Assembly (NCBI GenBank): GCA_031292515.1
Contig: JARLGZ010000108.1
Coordinates: 50,936 to 114,935, forward strand
Length of the DNA stretch: 64,000 nt
Direction of reading: 5' to 3'
DNA from: Puia sp.
Lineage (GTDB): Bacteria > Bacteroidota > Bacteroidia > Chitinophagales > Chitinophagaceae
The translations under genes were made by a program, and so were the position numbers. How positions within the stretch are numbered: the stretch's first letter is position 1; every line of letters begins with the position of its first letter. The notes beneath the pieces were generated by a model. It did no database searches, was not told the origin of the DNA, and worked only from the letters and a program-made list of their open reading frames with translations. Shown piece after piece: positions 50,388 through 60,020 of this stretch.

Positions 50388-51269
50388 TTAATATTGGGCC
50401 AGATCGAGATCGGCGATCAGTCCGGTATGATTCGGTCGCCAATTCAGCCATTCCTGCGTTTTTGAGCTTGAAGCCGGCAAGTCAGCACCCGCGAAAAACA
50501 TCAGCCAGCCGAAGTGTGCGGCTGCCTCTCCGGGGGTCTTCGAGACGACGGGCAGTTTCAGGCTGCGGCCTATCGACTCGGCGATTTCGCGAACCGGTAC
50601 GCCTTCTTCGGCCACCGCGTGGTACCTGACTCCTGCAGTTCCCTTCTCCAGTGCCAGCCTATACAGCGGGGCTGCATCCAGCAGGTGCACCGCAGGCCAG
50701 CGGTTGAGCCCTTCGCCCACATAAGCCGAAACCTTTTTTTCACGGGCGTGGGCGATCAGGAAGGAGACGAGGCCTTGTTTTAACGGATCATGGACCTGCG
50801 GGAGGCGCATTACCGACACCTGGACACCACGCGAAGCCACGGAAACGGCTGCCTCCTCCGATGCACCTCGGGGGTTCACGGAACTGGGAACGAGCGGATC
50901 TTCTTCCGTCCGGGGGCGCCCTGAGTCATTGTGACCAGTCCCGGAGGTGACGATCAAAAACCGGTTCGAGCCCACCAGCGCATCTCCGAGTGTTTCAATT
51001 GCACGTCTGTCGATTTCGCAGTTCTCTTTGAATTTTGAGAAGTCGTGGATAAAAGCCGTGTGGATCACTGCATCACATTGGGCGGCTCCGCTGCGCAGGC
51101 TTTCCAGGTTTTCCAGATCGCCCCGATGCACCTGTGCCCCGGTGGCAGCGAGAGACTGTGCGGCTGAATCCGAGCGAACCATTCCGAGAACCTGGTGTCC
51201 TGCTTTTATAAGATCCTGAACAACGGCTGAGCCGATAAAGCCCGAAGCGCCGGTAACAAAAACACGCAT
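50388..51269 (-). CDS. NAD-dependent epimerase/dehydratase (extended SDR)
   Basis: Rossmann-fold enzyme of 293 residues starting MRVFVTGASGFIGSAVVQDL (NAD(P) GxxGxxG). Further family motifs: GMVRSDSAAQSL, VHRGDLENLESLR, AVIHTAFIHDFSKF, and ALYR-type substrate region GVRYHAVAEEGVPVREIA. Close paralogue of 60021-60902, sharing the block HRGDLESLR..GAAQ.D.VIH..FIHDF and the ending WRPNHTGL / WHPTHSTL. Substrate unknown; members act on sugar nucleotides, lipids or aldehydes. Start at 51269. Divergent from a Crp/Fnr regulator, whose promoter region it shares. Confidence 0.88.
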   Translation of the reverse strand: MRVFVTGASGFIGSAVVQDLIKAGHQVLGMVRSDSAAQSLAATGAQVHRGDLENLESLRSGAAQCDAVIHTAFIHDFSKFKENCEIDRRAIETLGDALVGSNRFLIVTSGTGHNDSGRPRTEEDPLVPSSVNPRGASEEAAVSVASRGVQVSVMRLPQVHDPLKQGLVSFLIAHAREKKVSAYVGEGLNRWPAVHLLDAAPLYRLALEKGTAGVRYHAVAEEGVPVREIAESIGRSLKLPVVSKTPGEAAAHFGWLMFFAGADLPASSSKTQEWLNWRPNHTGLIADLDLAQY

Positions 51270-51392
51270 AGTATTTGATTTTTTTTGATTTAGTAATACG
51301 ATATCATTCAACTCCCATCATTCAACTCCACAAAGTTGAGCCGGAGCCTGGTTCAAAACAAGGGCATTTAACACAAATTTGCAGTATTTGAC

Positions 51393-51400
51393 TAGTTTTG
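51393..51400 (+). promoter_or_regulatory. TAnnTTTG box close to the Crp-type regulator start
   Basis: TAGTTTTG fits TAnnTTTG and ends 4 bp before ATG 51405; transcription would begin at the start codon. A TTTG at 51378-51381 is too close to be a -33 element. Confidence 0.35.
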
Positions 51401-51404
51401 TTGC

Positions 51405-51983
51405 ATGTTTGAAATTTTCGGGACTCATATCACGGCTAATGGCGATTTCACGCCGGGAGACCTTACGCTCATGCGTTCGCTGTCAACGATAAAGAAGATC
51501 CGGAGAAGGGAGTTCCTGCTGCAGGAAGGCGAGGTCTGCCGGTATAAGATCTTTGTTACAAAAGGTTTATTGAGATCCTACTGTTTAAAGCATGACGGAA
51601 CGGAGCATGTTATGCGTTTTGCATCTGAGAACTGCTGGACGACCGATCATGACAGCTTCAAAAACCAAACGCCTTCCGTCTGCAATATCGAAGCGTTGGA
51701 AAACACGGAAGTGGTTTTGTGGACACGCGAAAGCCTCGCCGAATTGTACACTTCTATTCCTGCGTTGAAATCTTATATGGAAAGGCTCATTGACAAAAGC
51801 CTCCGTGTAAGCCACGAACGGATTCTGAAGAATATCAGTTACACTTCCGAAGAAAAATATGAAGATTTCATCACTTCTTTCCCCGATGTTTTCCGGCGTG
51901 TGCCCCTGCACATGGTTGCGTCTTACCTGGGTGTGTCGAGGGAGACATTAAGCCGGATCAGGCAGGTGAGGATGAAATCGTAG
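51405..51983 (+). CDS. Crp/Fnr-family transcriptional regulator
   Basis: 192 residues: an N-terminal cyclic-nucleotide-binding-like beta barrel (FLLQEGEVCRYKIFVTKGLLRSYCLKHDGTEHVMRFASENCW) and a C-terminal winged helix of the form VPLHMVASYLGVSRETLSRIR. The nucleotide-binding RxS phosphate cassette is not evident, so cAMP binding is unlikely; this subgroup in Bacteroidota is of unknown effector. Divergently transcribed from the SDR gene at 50388, which is its likely target. The end at 51983 is followed by a 200-bp gap with no gene. Confidence 0.9.
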   Translation: MFEIFGTHITANGDFTPGDLTLMRSLSTIKKIRRREFLLQEGEVCRYKIFVTKGLLRSYCLKHDGTEHVMRFASENCWTTDHDSFKNQTPSVCNIEALENTEVVLWTRESLAELYTSIPALKSYMERLIDKSLRVSHERILKNISYTSEEKYEDFITSFPDVFRRVPLHMVASYLGVSRETLSRIRQVRMKS

Positions 51984-52135
51984 CGGGCTTACATTATCCC
52001 GTATTCAATACTTTCAGTTTTTGCGGATCAGGGATATTATTGATCTATCCCGGACAGCCTGTAAAAATTGCTGTAAAAGAATTTGCCGGGGCTTTTCCCT
52101 CTTTCATTTTCTTAAATTTCAGGTTAAAAATAGTG

Positions 52136-52163
52136 TTGTGGAATAACTAAAAAATTATCTTTG
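52136..52163 (+). promoter_or_regulatory. promoter of the SRPBCC/ArsR unit
   Basis: TTG at 52136-52138 and an exact TATCTTTG (52156-52163) with a 17-bp spacer, 28 bp before the ATG at 52192. Confidence 0.5.
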
Positions 52164-52191
52164 TTTTTGGGTAACTTTAAAGCTACTTATT

Positions 52192-52641
52192 ATGGCAAGC
52201 GTTATTAAAAACCAATTTTTTTTCCCGCATCCACCCGAGACGGTTTGGGAATACCTGACGAAATCCGAATTAATGGAGCTATGGCTGATGAGGAACAACT
52301 TTCAGCCAATTGCAGGGATTGACTTCCAATTCCGGACAAACCCTCTGCCAAGCCTCGATTTTGACGGAATCTGCCACTGCAGGGTATTGGAGGTCCTTCC
52401 GTTTAAGAGGCTCTCTTATTCCTGGAAATGTGGGCCGGGTGAGGGCCGGTTCACGCTTGATTCGGTAGTAGTATGGAGACTGGAACCTACAGGCAACGGC
52501 ACGGAACTATTCCTTGAGCATAGTTTCTCGAAAAACGAAAATGTGAATCTGTTCAATGGTTTCGCGGATGGATGGATTAAACATATTAAAAGAATTGCTG
52601 AAAGCATAAACACTTCACAACATGGCAATACCAAAGCTTGA
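52192..52641 (+). CDS. SRPBCC (AHSA1-like) domain protein
   Basis: A 149-residue START-like fold protein. AHSA1 signatures: FFFPHPPETVWEYLTKSELMELWLMRNNFQP, FDGICHCRVLEVLPFKRLSYSW, and WRLEPTGNGTELFLEHSFS. These bind hydrophobic ligands, and are commonly encoded with ArsR regulators, as here: the ArsR start (52622) overlaps its end by 20 bp. The pair is thought to respond to toxic hydrophobic compounds, but the ligand is unknown. Confidence 0.9.
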   Translation: MASVIKNQFFFPHPPETVWEYLTKSELMELWLMRNNFQPIAGIDFQFRTNPLPSLDFDGICHCRVLEVLPFKRLSYSWKCGPGEGRFTLDSVVVWRLEPTGNGTELFLEHSFSKNENVNLFNGFADGWIKHIKRIAESINTSQHGNTKA

Positions 52642-52954
52642 CGCATTCCAGGTGATCGGCGACCCGAGCAGGAGAAAGATGCTGATGCTGCTCTCAACGG
52701 ATAGTCTGACGATCAACAGCCTGGCTGATCATTTCGATATGAGCCGTCCCGCCGTTTCAAAGCATGTAAAAATCCTTCACAGTGCAGGGTTCATTTCCAT
52801 TAAGGATATCGGCAGGGAGCGGTATTGCACGCTGAAAAAGGATGGCTTCGAAGAACTGCAGGCCTGGATCTCTCACTTCGACGGGTTCTGGACTTCTAAA
52901 CTTAAAAAGCTGGAAACCTTATTGAACAACAAAAACAACAAATTATCCAGCTAG
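52622..52954 (+). CDS. ArsR-family winged-helix regulator
   Basis: 110-residue repressor with the winged helix DAFQVIGDPSRRKMLMLL, INSLADHFDMSRPAVSKHVKIL and wing SIKDIGRERYCTLKKDG. The Cys-x-Cys metal-binding pair of arsenic sensors is absent, so it is of the metal-independent subclass paired with SRPBCC proteins. It overlaps the upstream gene by 20 bp, implying translational coupling. A broken relative lies at 27448-27660. Confidence 0.93.
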   Translation: MAIPKLDAFQVIGDPSRRKMLMLLSTDSLTINSLADHFDMSRPAVSKHVKILHSAGFISIKDIGRERYCTLKKDGFEELQAWISHFDGFWTSKLKKLETLLNNKNNKLSS

Positions 52955-53167
52955 AAAATTTCAAGTTTTGAGACTTGTTAAAAATAATAATATATAAATA
53001 GATGATTTACAATTAATATTGTTTAGTGATTTATACCTGTATTTTTTATCCGGGGTTAGCCTGTTTTTTAGAAAAATGTTATATCTTTTTGCAGAAGCCG
53101 CCGATACAGATGTCCTGAAATGATCGCTTGCCAGCTAAATACATCATACTTTCAAATAAATAGTTCA

Positions 53168-54610
53168 ATGATACATAAGAATGAGATCGGGGAAGTTTCT
53201 TCCCGGGCAAGCCTGAAAAAAGAGGTCTATCTGTTCGTTTTTTTTTTAATTGCCTTCCTTTTTTTTGCATACTATAATGATTGGGAATATGACGAGTCCA
53301 CATCTTATAACGGCGTTTTAACCAGCGGCCTGTGGGAGTTGTTGACCTATAATAAATTTAAAACTGCAAATAATCATTTACTAAACAGCTTATATTTTAA
53401 GCTTCTTCAAAACTGGCATATTACCAATGTTGTGTACTACAGGCTTCTAAGCGTATCCGGGTTCGTATTGTTTTTTATAGCCAATTCAAAGCTCCTGAAA
53501 TTATTAAGAATTAACTATGCCTATATTATTATACTGACAGTCACCCCTTTTTTCTTTTACTTTACTTTGGGGAGGGGTTACGCACTGGCCATAGGCTGTT
53601 TCGCGATGTCGTTTTTTTACCTGATGAAATACGTTCATAAACAGGAAGTAAGGTATGAGTATTTGGTTGTGATTTTCGGTGCGATTTCCTCTTTGGCAAT
53701 ATTTTCATTTCTCTATGGCTTTCTGTCTTTGTTTATTGTTTTGTGTTTTTTCAAAAGAAGACATTTAATGGATGTTCATACATTATTATTGTCAACTATC
53801 GTACTCGCATTGCTGATTTATATTTATATCCTGGGGAAAATAATTAATTACAGCGACCCTTCTATAATCGGCGTGAAAAATTTTAATTTGTTCAGCTATG
53901 GAACCGTGTCGTCCATTCTTTCCGATTTTTCTTATCGCGACCAGCTGATACATTTGTTTTTTGATGAATCGAAGTTTGTGTTGTTCGTCAAATATTTTAA
54001 AATTGTTATTACGCTGTGTATTATTATACCAATGGTTTATGGCAGCAAGATAAGATCCGGCAAGATCGATATGTCCAATAGTAAAACAATTTTAGTCGTA
54101 TTGATTTCGCTGCCCTTTTTAATAATGATATCTGCGAATATTTTTACGCATGCCCTTTATCCGTTAAAAAGGGCTGTTTTTTATCTGCATTATCTGGTTC
54201 TGCTGCTTATTTTAATTTCGACAGTAACTTTCTCGAAGAAGCCGGTATTTTATATCCCTGTCATAGTTATTTTCCTAACCTCGTTTTTTTACAGCGCATA
54301 CATTTATTATGACTTGTCGCGCCCGACGATTAAAGAAATATTGGCTAAAACAGATAAGTATCCATTGTATGTCCTGCTTAAAAATAATCCCAATATCACG
54401 CTGATAAACAATTTGTACGGGATAGATAAAAAAGATATAATACAGGATTCTGTATTAAATGAAGTAGTACCTAAAATACAAAGTGATACCAGCAAAATCC
54501 GGTACTTGTTGAGCTGGCCTGAGTATAAAGATTCGACGTTAAATGTTTTTAGAAACAATAAGGTATACAATTGCCGGGGAGGGAATGTATTGATTGAGAT
54601 TTTCCGATAA
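53168..54610 (+). CDS. AT-rich multi-spanning membrane protein, probable GT39/PMT-like
   Basis: About 480 residues with roughly eleven hydrophobic helices (YLFVFFLIAFLFFAYY, VSGFVLFFIANS, YIIILTVTPFFFYFTLG, and so on) and a short soluble C-terminus. The first loop contains NDWEYDESTSYNG with an acidic pair as in polyprenyl-phosphate-sugar-dependent glycosyltransferases (GT-C/PMT type), which is the only functional hint. Its codons are markedly more AT-rich than the flanking genes, suggesting recent acquisition. Start set at the ATG 53168; the frame is open from 53120. No partners. Confidence 0.7.
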   Translation: MIHKNEIGEVSSRASLKKEVYLFVFFLIAFLFFAYYNDWEYDESTSYNGVLTSGLWELLTYNKFKTANNHLLNSLYFKLLQNWHITNVVYYRLLSVSGFVLFFIANSKLLKLLRINYAYIIILTVTPFFFYFTLGRGYALAIGCFAMSFFYLMKYVHKQEVRYEYLVVIFGAISSLAIFSFLYGFLSLFIVLCFFKRRHLMDVHTLLLSTIVLALLIYIYILGKIINYSDPSIIGVKNFNLFSYGTVSSILSDFSYRDQLIHLFFDESKFVLFVKYFKIVITLCIIIPMVYGSKIRSGKIDMSNSKTILVVLISLPFLIMISANIFTHALYPLKRAVFYLHYLVLLLILISTVTFSKKPVFYIPVIVIFLTSFFYSAYIYYDLSRPTIKEILAKTDKYPLYVLLKNNPNITLINNLYGIDKKDIIQDSVLNEVVPKIQSDTSKIRYLLSWPEYKDSTLNVFRNNKVYNCRGGNVLIEIFR

Positions 54611-54822
54611 CCATGGTATTGATGCGCCTTAAAAGGACCCGGTGACGCGTCCGTCCTGAGAAACTATAGCAAAAGCAAACAGGGTAGTATCGAAATCGAA
54701 CATTCTACAAACAGAATGACCTGTATTTGTCTGATTATCAACGTGTCGATGAATTGGCTTTTTATTTGGTGCAGCAGTATGTGCAAAAGGAAGGAGCCTG
54801 ATAATCAACAAAAAAAATTCAT
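54611..54822. other. gap with a short coding-like remnant
   Basis: A plus-strand frame without start, about 54703-54801, reads FYKQNDLYLSDYQRVDELAF and YLVQQYVQKEGA before TGA. It looks like the C-terminus of a protein but has no N-terminus here. Nothing else is visible. Confidence 0.3.
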
Positions 54823-57228
54823 ATGTTCAAAACCTGCTTAAAAACTGCATGGCGATCGATTATTAAGGAGAAAATCTATTCGTTTATAAATGTTAGCGGA
54901 CTTGCTATCGGAATTGAGGTCGTACTCCTGGTCGGTTTATGGATTTGGGATGAACTTGGATTTGACACATATAATAAGAACTATAAGACCATCGCTCAGA
55001 TTGCAAGGAAGGAGATATCGAAAGGCGAGATATATGTATCGGAAGGGAGCAATCATTTACCGATTCCTCTGGCGGACGAACTCAGAAGGAATTATAATGA
55101 ACTGTTCAGGCACATATCGCTTGCTACCGAGAGGAGCAGTCATGTCCTTCTTTTTAACGAAAACCGGCGTGCAGCGCAGGGCGTATTTGTGGAAAAGGAT
55201 TTCACAGATATTTTCACCTTGAAGCTCGTCGCCGGGTCTAAAGCCGGTTTTTCCGACCCCAATACTATTCTACTTGGCCAATCCGTTGCCCGGTCGCTTT
55301 TTGGGCAAACAGATGCGGTTGGGAAGATTATAAAGTTTGACAACCTCCAGCCAATGAAAGTGATAGGCGTGTTTGAAGATCTGCCGCTTAACAATTCATT
55401 TTCGGGGATAGGGTTCTTTTGCCCGTACGATCTGCTCGTCAATACCAATCAAGGAGTAAGAGATATCTCAAACAACTGGGGTAACAGCTCTTTCTTCATT
55501 TATGCCGAAGTTCAACCTGGCATATCGGATGATCATATATCCCATGTCATTAAGGATGTCTACTGGTCGAAAATTAAGAACAGTGTCGCTCAAGTTCCCG
55601 GCAATAAAGTCGAGCTGTTCTTGCATCCGATGAAGGATTGGCATCTTCGCTCCGAATGGAAGAATGGCGTGCACGCCGGCGGTCAGATTCAAATAGTCCG
55701 GCTTTTCGGTCTTATCGGTGCTTTTGTGTTGTTGCTGGCTTGCATCAATTTTATGAATCTCAGCACAGCGCGTTCGGGTAAAAGGAGTAAAGAGGTAGGT
55801 GTACGAAAAACAATGGGATCGAACCGGCGCCAGTTGGTAAAGCAATTCCTGGGCGAAGCGCTGTTGATGGTGACGTTTGCTTTCATTTTAGGTGTCGGCA
55901 TTGTACTTCTGAGCTTCAATTGGTTCAATGAAATCGCCGGAAAGAATATGGCATTTCCTTCTTCGAATACGTGGTTTTGGGTTTTTGCTGTGCTATTCAT
56001 CCTGACGACGGCTTTGATTTCCGGAAGCTATCCAGCCTTCTATATCTCTTCCTTCAGGCCGGTGGAAGTGTTAAAAGGCGGTTTTAAGGCTGGCCGATCG
56101 GCGGCAGCACTGCGAAAAGTTCTGCTCACCGTCCAGTTTATCGTATCTATGGTCTTAATAGCCGGAACCATTGTGGTATACCGTCAGATCCAATTGGCGA
56201 AGAACCGGCCGGTGGGTTACGACAGGAACGGCCTGATCCGGATAATGATGAATACGCCAGACCTGACAGGGAAATACGATGTGCTCCAAAATGAGCTGTT
56301 GTCATCAGGCGGGGCCGTAGGCTTCGCTCAATCTTCCAGTGCTGCCACGGAAAATAATTATTTCGATGATCATTTTGAATGGGAAGGCAAAAATCTCAAG
56401 CCGCATGGACAGTCGTTTGCGCTGACAGCCGTTACCCCGGAATATGGCAAAACCGTTGGCTGGCAATTTGTGGAAGGACGGGATTTTCTCAGGAATTTCG
56501 CAGCCGACAAATCGGCCATTATCCTTAATGAAGCGGCGGTTAAGTACATGGGATTGCCGCATCCTGTTGGCAAAAACATCCGGTGGAATGGCAACCCATA
56601 TATGGTAATCGGAGTGATCAAAGATATGGTAAAAGGGTCTCCCTATAAACCCGTTCAGCAAGGCTTGTTTTTTATGGTTCCTGGCATCGGGCCGGAAATT
56701 ACCATCAGGTTGAATCCACAATTAAGCGCTGCAACGGCTATTGGTAAAATAGAACCGGTATTCAAACGGCTAAATCCTTCCTCTCCTTTCGAATACACCT
56801 TTGTCGATGATGAATACGCCCGCCTGTTTGCTGCCGAACAGCGTATCGGTGTGCTGTCGGAGGTCTTCGCGGTCCTGGCCGTCCTTATTTCATGTCTTGG
56901 CATTTTTGGACTGGCATCTTTTATGGCCGAGCAGCGTGTTAAAGAGATCGGGATACGAAAAGTATTAGGCGCGTCGGTATATGGTATATGGCAATTGTTC
57001 TCGATGGATTTTGTGGTTATCGTTCTTATTGCCGCGTTTATTGCGATGCCTATAGCCTATGCGGTTGCATATAACTGGCTTCAGGGCTACGAATACAAGG
57101 CCGATCTATCGTGGTGGATTTTCCTGTTGACGGGTATTGGTATATTGCTAATCACCTTGATGACGGTAAGCGTGCACGCTATCAAAGCGGCGCTGGCTAA
57201 TCCGGCGATGAGCCTGAGAGGTTATTGA
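54823..57228 (+). CDS. MacB/FtsX-type ABC transporter permease
   Basis: An 801-residue permease with two FtsX modules, each preceded by a periplasmic MacB_PCD domain. First TM bundle: SFINVSGLAIGIEVVLLVGLWIW; FtsX 1 around residues 290-410 (LLACINFMNLSTARSGKRSKEVGVRKTMGSNRRQLVKQFLGEALLM); FtsX 2 at 680-795 (SCLGIFGLASFMAEQRVKEIGIRKVLGASVYGIWQLFSMDF). The E-V/I-G-I-R-K-(T/V)-(M/L)-G coupling helices that contact the ATPase are intact. No ATP-binding protein is next to it, which is usual for these Bacteroidota permeases. Role: mechanotransmission or export of lipoproteins/peptides; substrate unknown. Confidence 0.9.
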   Translation: MFKTCLKTAWRSIIKEKIYSFINVSGLAIGIEVVLLVGLWIWDELGFDTYNKNYKTIAQIARKEISKGEIYVSEGSNHLPIPLADELRRNYNELFRHISLATERSSHVLLFNENRRAAQGVFVEKDFTDIFTLKLVAGSKAGFSDPNTILLGQSVARSLFGQTDAVGKIIKFDNLQPMKVIGVFEDLPLNNSFSGIGFFCPYDLLVNTNQGVRDISNNWGNSSFFIYAEVQPGISDDHISHVIKDVYWSKIKNSVAQVPGNKVELFLHPMKDWHLRSEWKNGVHAGGQIQIVRLFGLIGAFVLLLACINFMNLSTARSGKRSKEVGVRKTMGSNRRQLVKQFLGEALLMVTFAFILGVGIVLLSFNWFNEIAGKNMAFPSSNTWFWVFAVLFILTTALISGSYPAFYISSFRPVEVLKGGFKAGRSAAALRKVLLTVQFIVSMVLIAGTIVVYRQIQLAKNRPVGYDRNGLIRIMMNTPDLTGKYDVLQNELLSSGGAVGFAQSSSAATENNYFDDHFEWEGKNLKPHGQSFALTAVTPEYGKTVGWQFVEGRDFLRNFAADKSAIILNEAAVKYMGLPHPVGKNIRWNGNPYMVIGVIKDMVKGSPYKPVQQGLFFMVPGIGPEITIRLNPQLSAATAIGKIEPVFKRLNPSSPFEYTFVDDEYARLFAAEQRIGVLSEVFAVLAVLISCLGIFGLASFMAEQRVKEIGIRKVLGASVYGIWQLFSMDFVVIVLIAAFIAMPIAYAVAYNWLQGYEYKADLSWWIFLLTGIGILLITLMTVSVHAIKAALANPAMSLRGY

Positions 57229-57298
57229 CTATATTTGAGGGTGAGCGATCGGGCTATGATGGCATTCCAAACAAAGATACAAATAGACAAAAACGAAT

Positions 57299-58063
57299 AT
57301 GTCAATAACAAAGGAAACTGACCTGGCCGGGATGAAAAAGGCAAGTGAAGCCGTTGCCCACACCTTAAAAGAAATGAGAAACTATGCTCAACCCGGTATG
57401 ACAACGAAGCAATTAGACAATTATGGGGCAAAAATCCTCTTGGATTTCGGGGCAAAATCTGCACCTTACCTGACTTACGGCTTTCCGGGTTGGACTTGTA
57501 TAAGCGTAAATAGTGAATTTTGTCACGGTATTCCTTCCGACAACAGAATACTGAAAGAGGGCGATCTAGTCAATATAGACGTTTCCGCCGAACTTGATGG
57601 CTTTTGGTCGGACAATGGCAACTCGTTTGTGCTTGGGGAGGATATTAACCAACATCAAAAACTCGTAGACGCTTCAAGACAGATTCTGCATAAGGCGATC
57701 TATACCATCAAAGGTGGCGTTCGCATTTCAGACATAGGACATCTGATTGAAACAGAGGCCAAGAGGCGCGGTTACAAAGTCATTAAAAACTTAACAGGAC
57801 ACGGGATAGGTAGAAGCCTTCACGAAGAACCAGGTGAAATAGCAAACTATAGAGACCGGTTGAACCTGACGAGATTCAGAAAAAACGCCGTCGTCGCCAT
57901 TGAGACATTTATTTCAACAACATCGACTTATGCAGAAACGCTGAATGACGGTTGGACAATGGTTGGAAATAAAGGTGGTTTTATGGCACAACACGAACAT
58001 ACTATTGTAGTTACGGAGGGGAAACCAATCATATTGACAGAAACAAATGGTGTTTGGAATTGA
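57299..58063 (+). CDS. map: type I methionine aminopeptidase
   Basis: Removes the N-terminal Met of nascent proteins. 254 residues with the pita-bread fold. Dinuclear metal ligands: Asp in GDLVNIDVSAELDGFWSDNG (two Asp), His in TGHGIGRSLHEEPG, Glu in AIETFIS, and Glu in QHEHTIVV. NSEFCHGIP is the usual substrate-side motif. The family is normally essential and ribosome linked; this copy stands alone and may be an additional paralogue, since map normally sits in the ribosomal protein operon. Confidence 0.93.
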   Translation: MSITKETDLAGMKKASEAVAHTLKEMRNYAQPGMTTKQLDNYGAKILLDFGAKSAPYLTYGFPGWTCISVNSEFCHGIPSDNRILKEGDLVNIDVSAELDGFWSDNGNSFVLGEDINQHQKLVDASRQILHKAIYTIKGGVRISDIGHLIETEAKRRGYKVIKNLTGHGIGRSLHEEPGEIANYRDRLNLTRFRKNAVVAIETFISTTSTYAETLNDGWTMVGNKGGFMAQHEHTIVVTEGKPIILTETNGVWN

Positions 58064-58144
58064 CAAAAAGCCCGAACCGGTAACCAAGCAGGCTATGTTA
58101 TTGGAAAATCCTTACAAGAATTACCGGTGAAGATCAGCCGGCTA

Positions 58145-59071
58145 CTAATTAAATGAATGGCGAAACTCTAACGGCGAAAGGCTGGTTTTTGTCTTAAAGA
58201 GTTTGCTGAATGACTGCAAGTGCTCAAATCCCAGTTCATAGGCAATCTCGCTGACCGATAGGTTGGTGGTTGATAGTTTTTCCTTCGCCAGATCGATCAG
58301 CTTGTTGTGCAGATGTTGCTGTGTGCTTTGGCCGGTTAAAGATTTCAGCAGACCGCTCAGGTAACCCGGTGAGATATTCAATGCTTCGGCAATATGAACC
58401 ACACTGGGCAAGCCTTGTTTGGCCAGGGCGCCGCTATTGAAATAGCTTGAGAGATAATCTTCCAGTCTCGTCAGCAGCTCGTGGCTGGCGATTTTCCGGG
58501 TGATGAACTGTCGTTGGTAAAACCTTTCCGAATAGGTTAGTAAGAGTTCCAGTTGTGCGATGATCACGTCTTGACTAAACCGGTCGATATTCGCGTTGTA
58601 CTCCTGTTCGATCTGGTTCGCAATGGCAGTTAGCATCGTTTCTTCCTTATCGGAAAGATACAGCGCTTCGTGTACCGAATAGCTGAAGAACTCATATTGT
58701 TTGATGGTTTTCGCCAGCGATGTGTTCCATAAAAAATCCGGGTGTATCAGGATCATCCAGCCTTCGGGGCGTTTTATCTCAGCCGTATCGACCACGCTGT
58801 CGATACCGAATAGTTGTCCCGGTGACATGAAGAACAAAACACCTTCGTCAAAATCACCGGCCTGCTGCCCGTATTTGAACCTGGCGTGCTGCACCTTTTT
58901 CAGAGAAATAGAATAAAAATCATAGATCAGGCTGAACGGAATTTCCGCGATGGGCAGCGCAATGTCGTCCATATGAACGACGCTGATCAGCGGGTGCGCA
59001 GGCTTCGGCAGGCCTGCTGTCCGGCGATATTCGCTGATCGTGCTGAAACGAAAAAGCTTGCGGCTGTCCAT
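58145..59071 (-). CDS. AraC-family transcriptional regulator
   Basis: 308 residues; the N-terminal part is a cupin-like effector domain, the last 100 are two AraC helix-turn-helix motifs (VVHIAEALNISPGYLSGLLKSLTGQS and LSVSEIAYELGFEHLQSFSKLFKTKTSLSPLEFR). It is the third gene of a minus-strand unit after the two NAD(P)-binding genes (gaps 17 and 5 bp), so it probably autoregulates the unit. The effector is unknown. Confidence 0.92.
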   Translation of the reverse strand: MDSRKLFRFSTISEYRRTAGLPKPAHPLISVVHMDDIALPIAEIPFSLIYDFYSISLKKVQHARFKYGQQAGDFDEGVLFFMSPGQLFGIDSVVDTAEIKRPEGWMILIHPDFLWNTSLAKTIKQYEFFSYSVHEALYLSDKEETMLTAIANQIEQEYNANIDRFSQDVIIAQLELLLTYSERFYQRQFITRKIASHELLTRLEDYLSSYFNSGALAKQGLPSVVHIAEALNISPGYLSGLLKSLTGQSTQQHLHNKLIDLAKEKLSTTNLSVSEIAYELGFEHLQSFSKLFKTKTSLSPLEFRHSFN

Positions 59072-59088
59072 AGATAAATTAAATGTAG

Positions 59089-60015
59089 TTATTTTTTATA
59101 ATAGACCCCGGCAAATTCTTCGGCAAAATCGGCCAGCTTTACTTTGCCCATTTTGGGTTGACTGCGATGAAAGTTCTCCAGGGTTTTACCGCTATGCATG
59201 GCTGCCTGCATTTCAACCAGGGTTTCGGCCAGTTTCTCAGGTACCTTGGCCATCTTCAGTCCTTGCAACATTTCCTTGTCCGATAGCAGTACCCATTTTA
59301 ACCAAGGCTTGCCTACAGCGGTACCGATGATTTTTGCCGCTTCGTTACAGGTCATTTCCTCGCTGCCTACGTAACGAATGGTAGTTTTTTGGGGATTTAG
59401 GGTGAGTTCCTCTGCTACAGCATCGGCGATATCTTTCGGCGACACGAAAACGATGCGATCATCACCGCCATAGTTCCCCATCAGCAGGCCGGTCTTTCCA
59501 GTCAGTAAAGCCCAAAGACCGGAATAACGCAGTGTCAGGAATTTGCCGATCACTCCCTTGCCCTTAATCAGGTCGATGGACTGGTAGAAGTTGGTATAAA
59601 AAGAGGCGGGACGCATGATCGTAAGAGAGGTGGTCAGCCCGTCAAAAACATCCTCGACATTCTCGCTACGGGTCAGGTCTGCCGCCCAGCCGCTCATGAC
59701 CACTACGCGTTTCGTCCCGGCCTGTTTTAGGGCCTGTGCATAGTTTTTTGCCATCCGGCGTAAATATTCGCCCAGATCGGGTTCTGTAAAATTAAGGGGG
59801 ATCATCGCGTAAACCGCATCCGCGCCTTTGAAAGTGTCGGTCAGGAAAGCTACATCGGCAATTGAGCCGATAGCCGGCATAGCCCCTAAGTTTTCGATAG
59901 CGTCTCTTTTTTTTGCATTGCTGCTGACCACACAGACGGTATGTCCCCGGCTAACTAATCTTTCTGTCAGCGGTTTGCTGATGTTCCCTAAGGAACCGGT
60001 TACGATAATTTTCAT
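59089..60015 (-). CDS. NmrA-like NAD(P)-binding protein
   Basis: 308-residue Rossmann protein starting MKIIVTGSLGNISKPLTERL, followed by VVSSNAKKRDAIENLGAMPAIGSIADV and GADAVYAMIP, which is the NmrA/quinone oxidoreductase-2 type. The usual catalytic Tyr-x-x-x-Lys is absent, as in regulatory or atypical members. It may sense redox ratio or reduce quinones. Starts 5 bp after the upstream epimerase gene's stop and 17 bp before the AraC gene. Confidence 0.87.
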   Translation of the reverse strand: MKIIVTGSLGNISKPLTERLVSRGHTVCVVSSNAKKRDAIENLGAMPAIGSIADVAFLTDTFKGADAVYAMIPLNFTEPDLGEYLRRMAKNYAQALKQAGTKRVVVMSGWAADLTRSENVEDVFDGLTTSLTIMRPASFYTNFYQSIDLIKGKGVIGKFLTLRYSGLWALLTGKTGLLMGNYGGDDRIVFVSPKDIADAVAEELTLNPQKTTIRYVGSEEMTCNEAAKIIGTAVGKPWLKWVLLSDKEMLQGLKMAKVPEKLAETLVEMQAAMHSGKTLENFHRSQPKMGKVKLADFAEEFAGVYYKK

Positions 60016-60020
60016 AGCTA

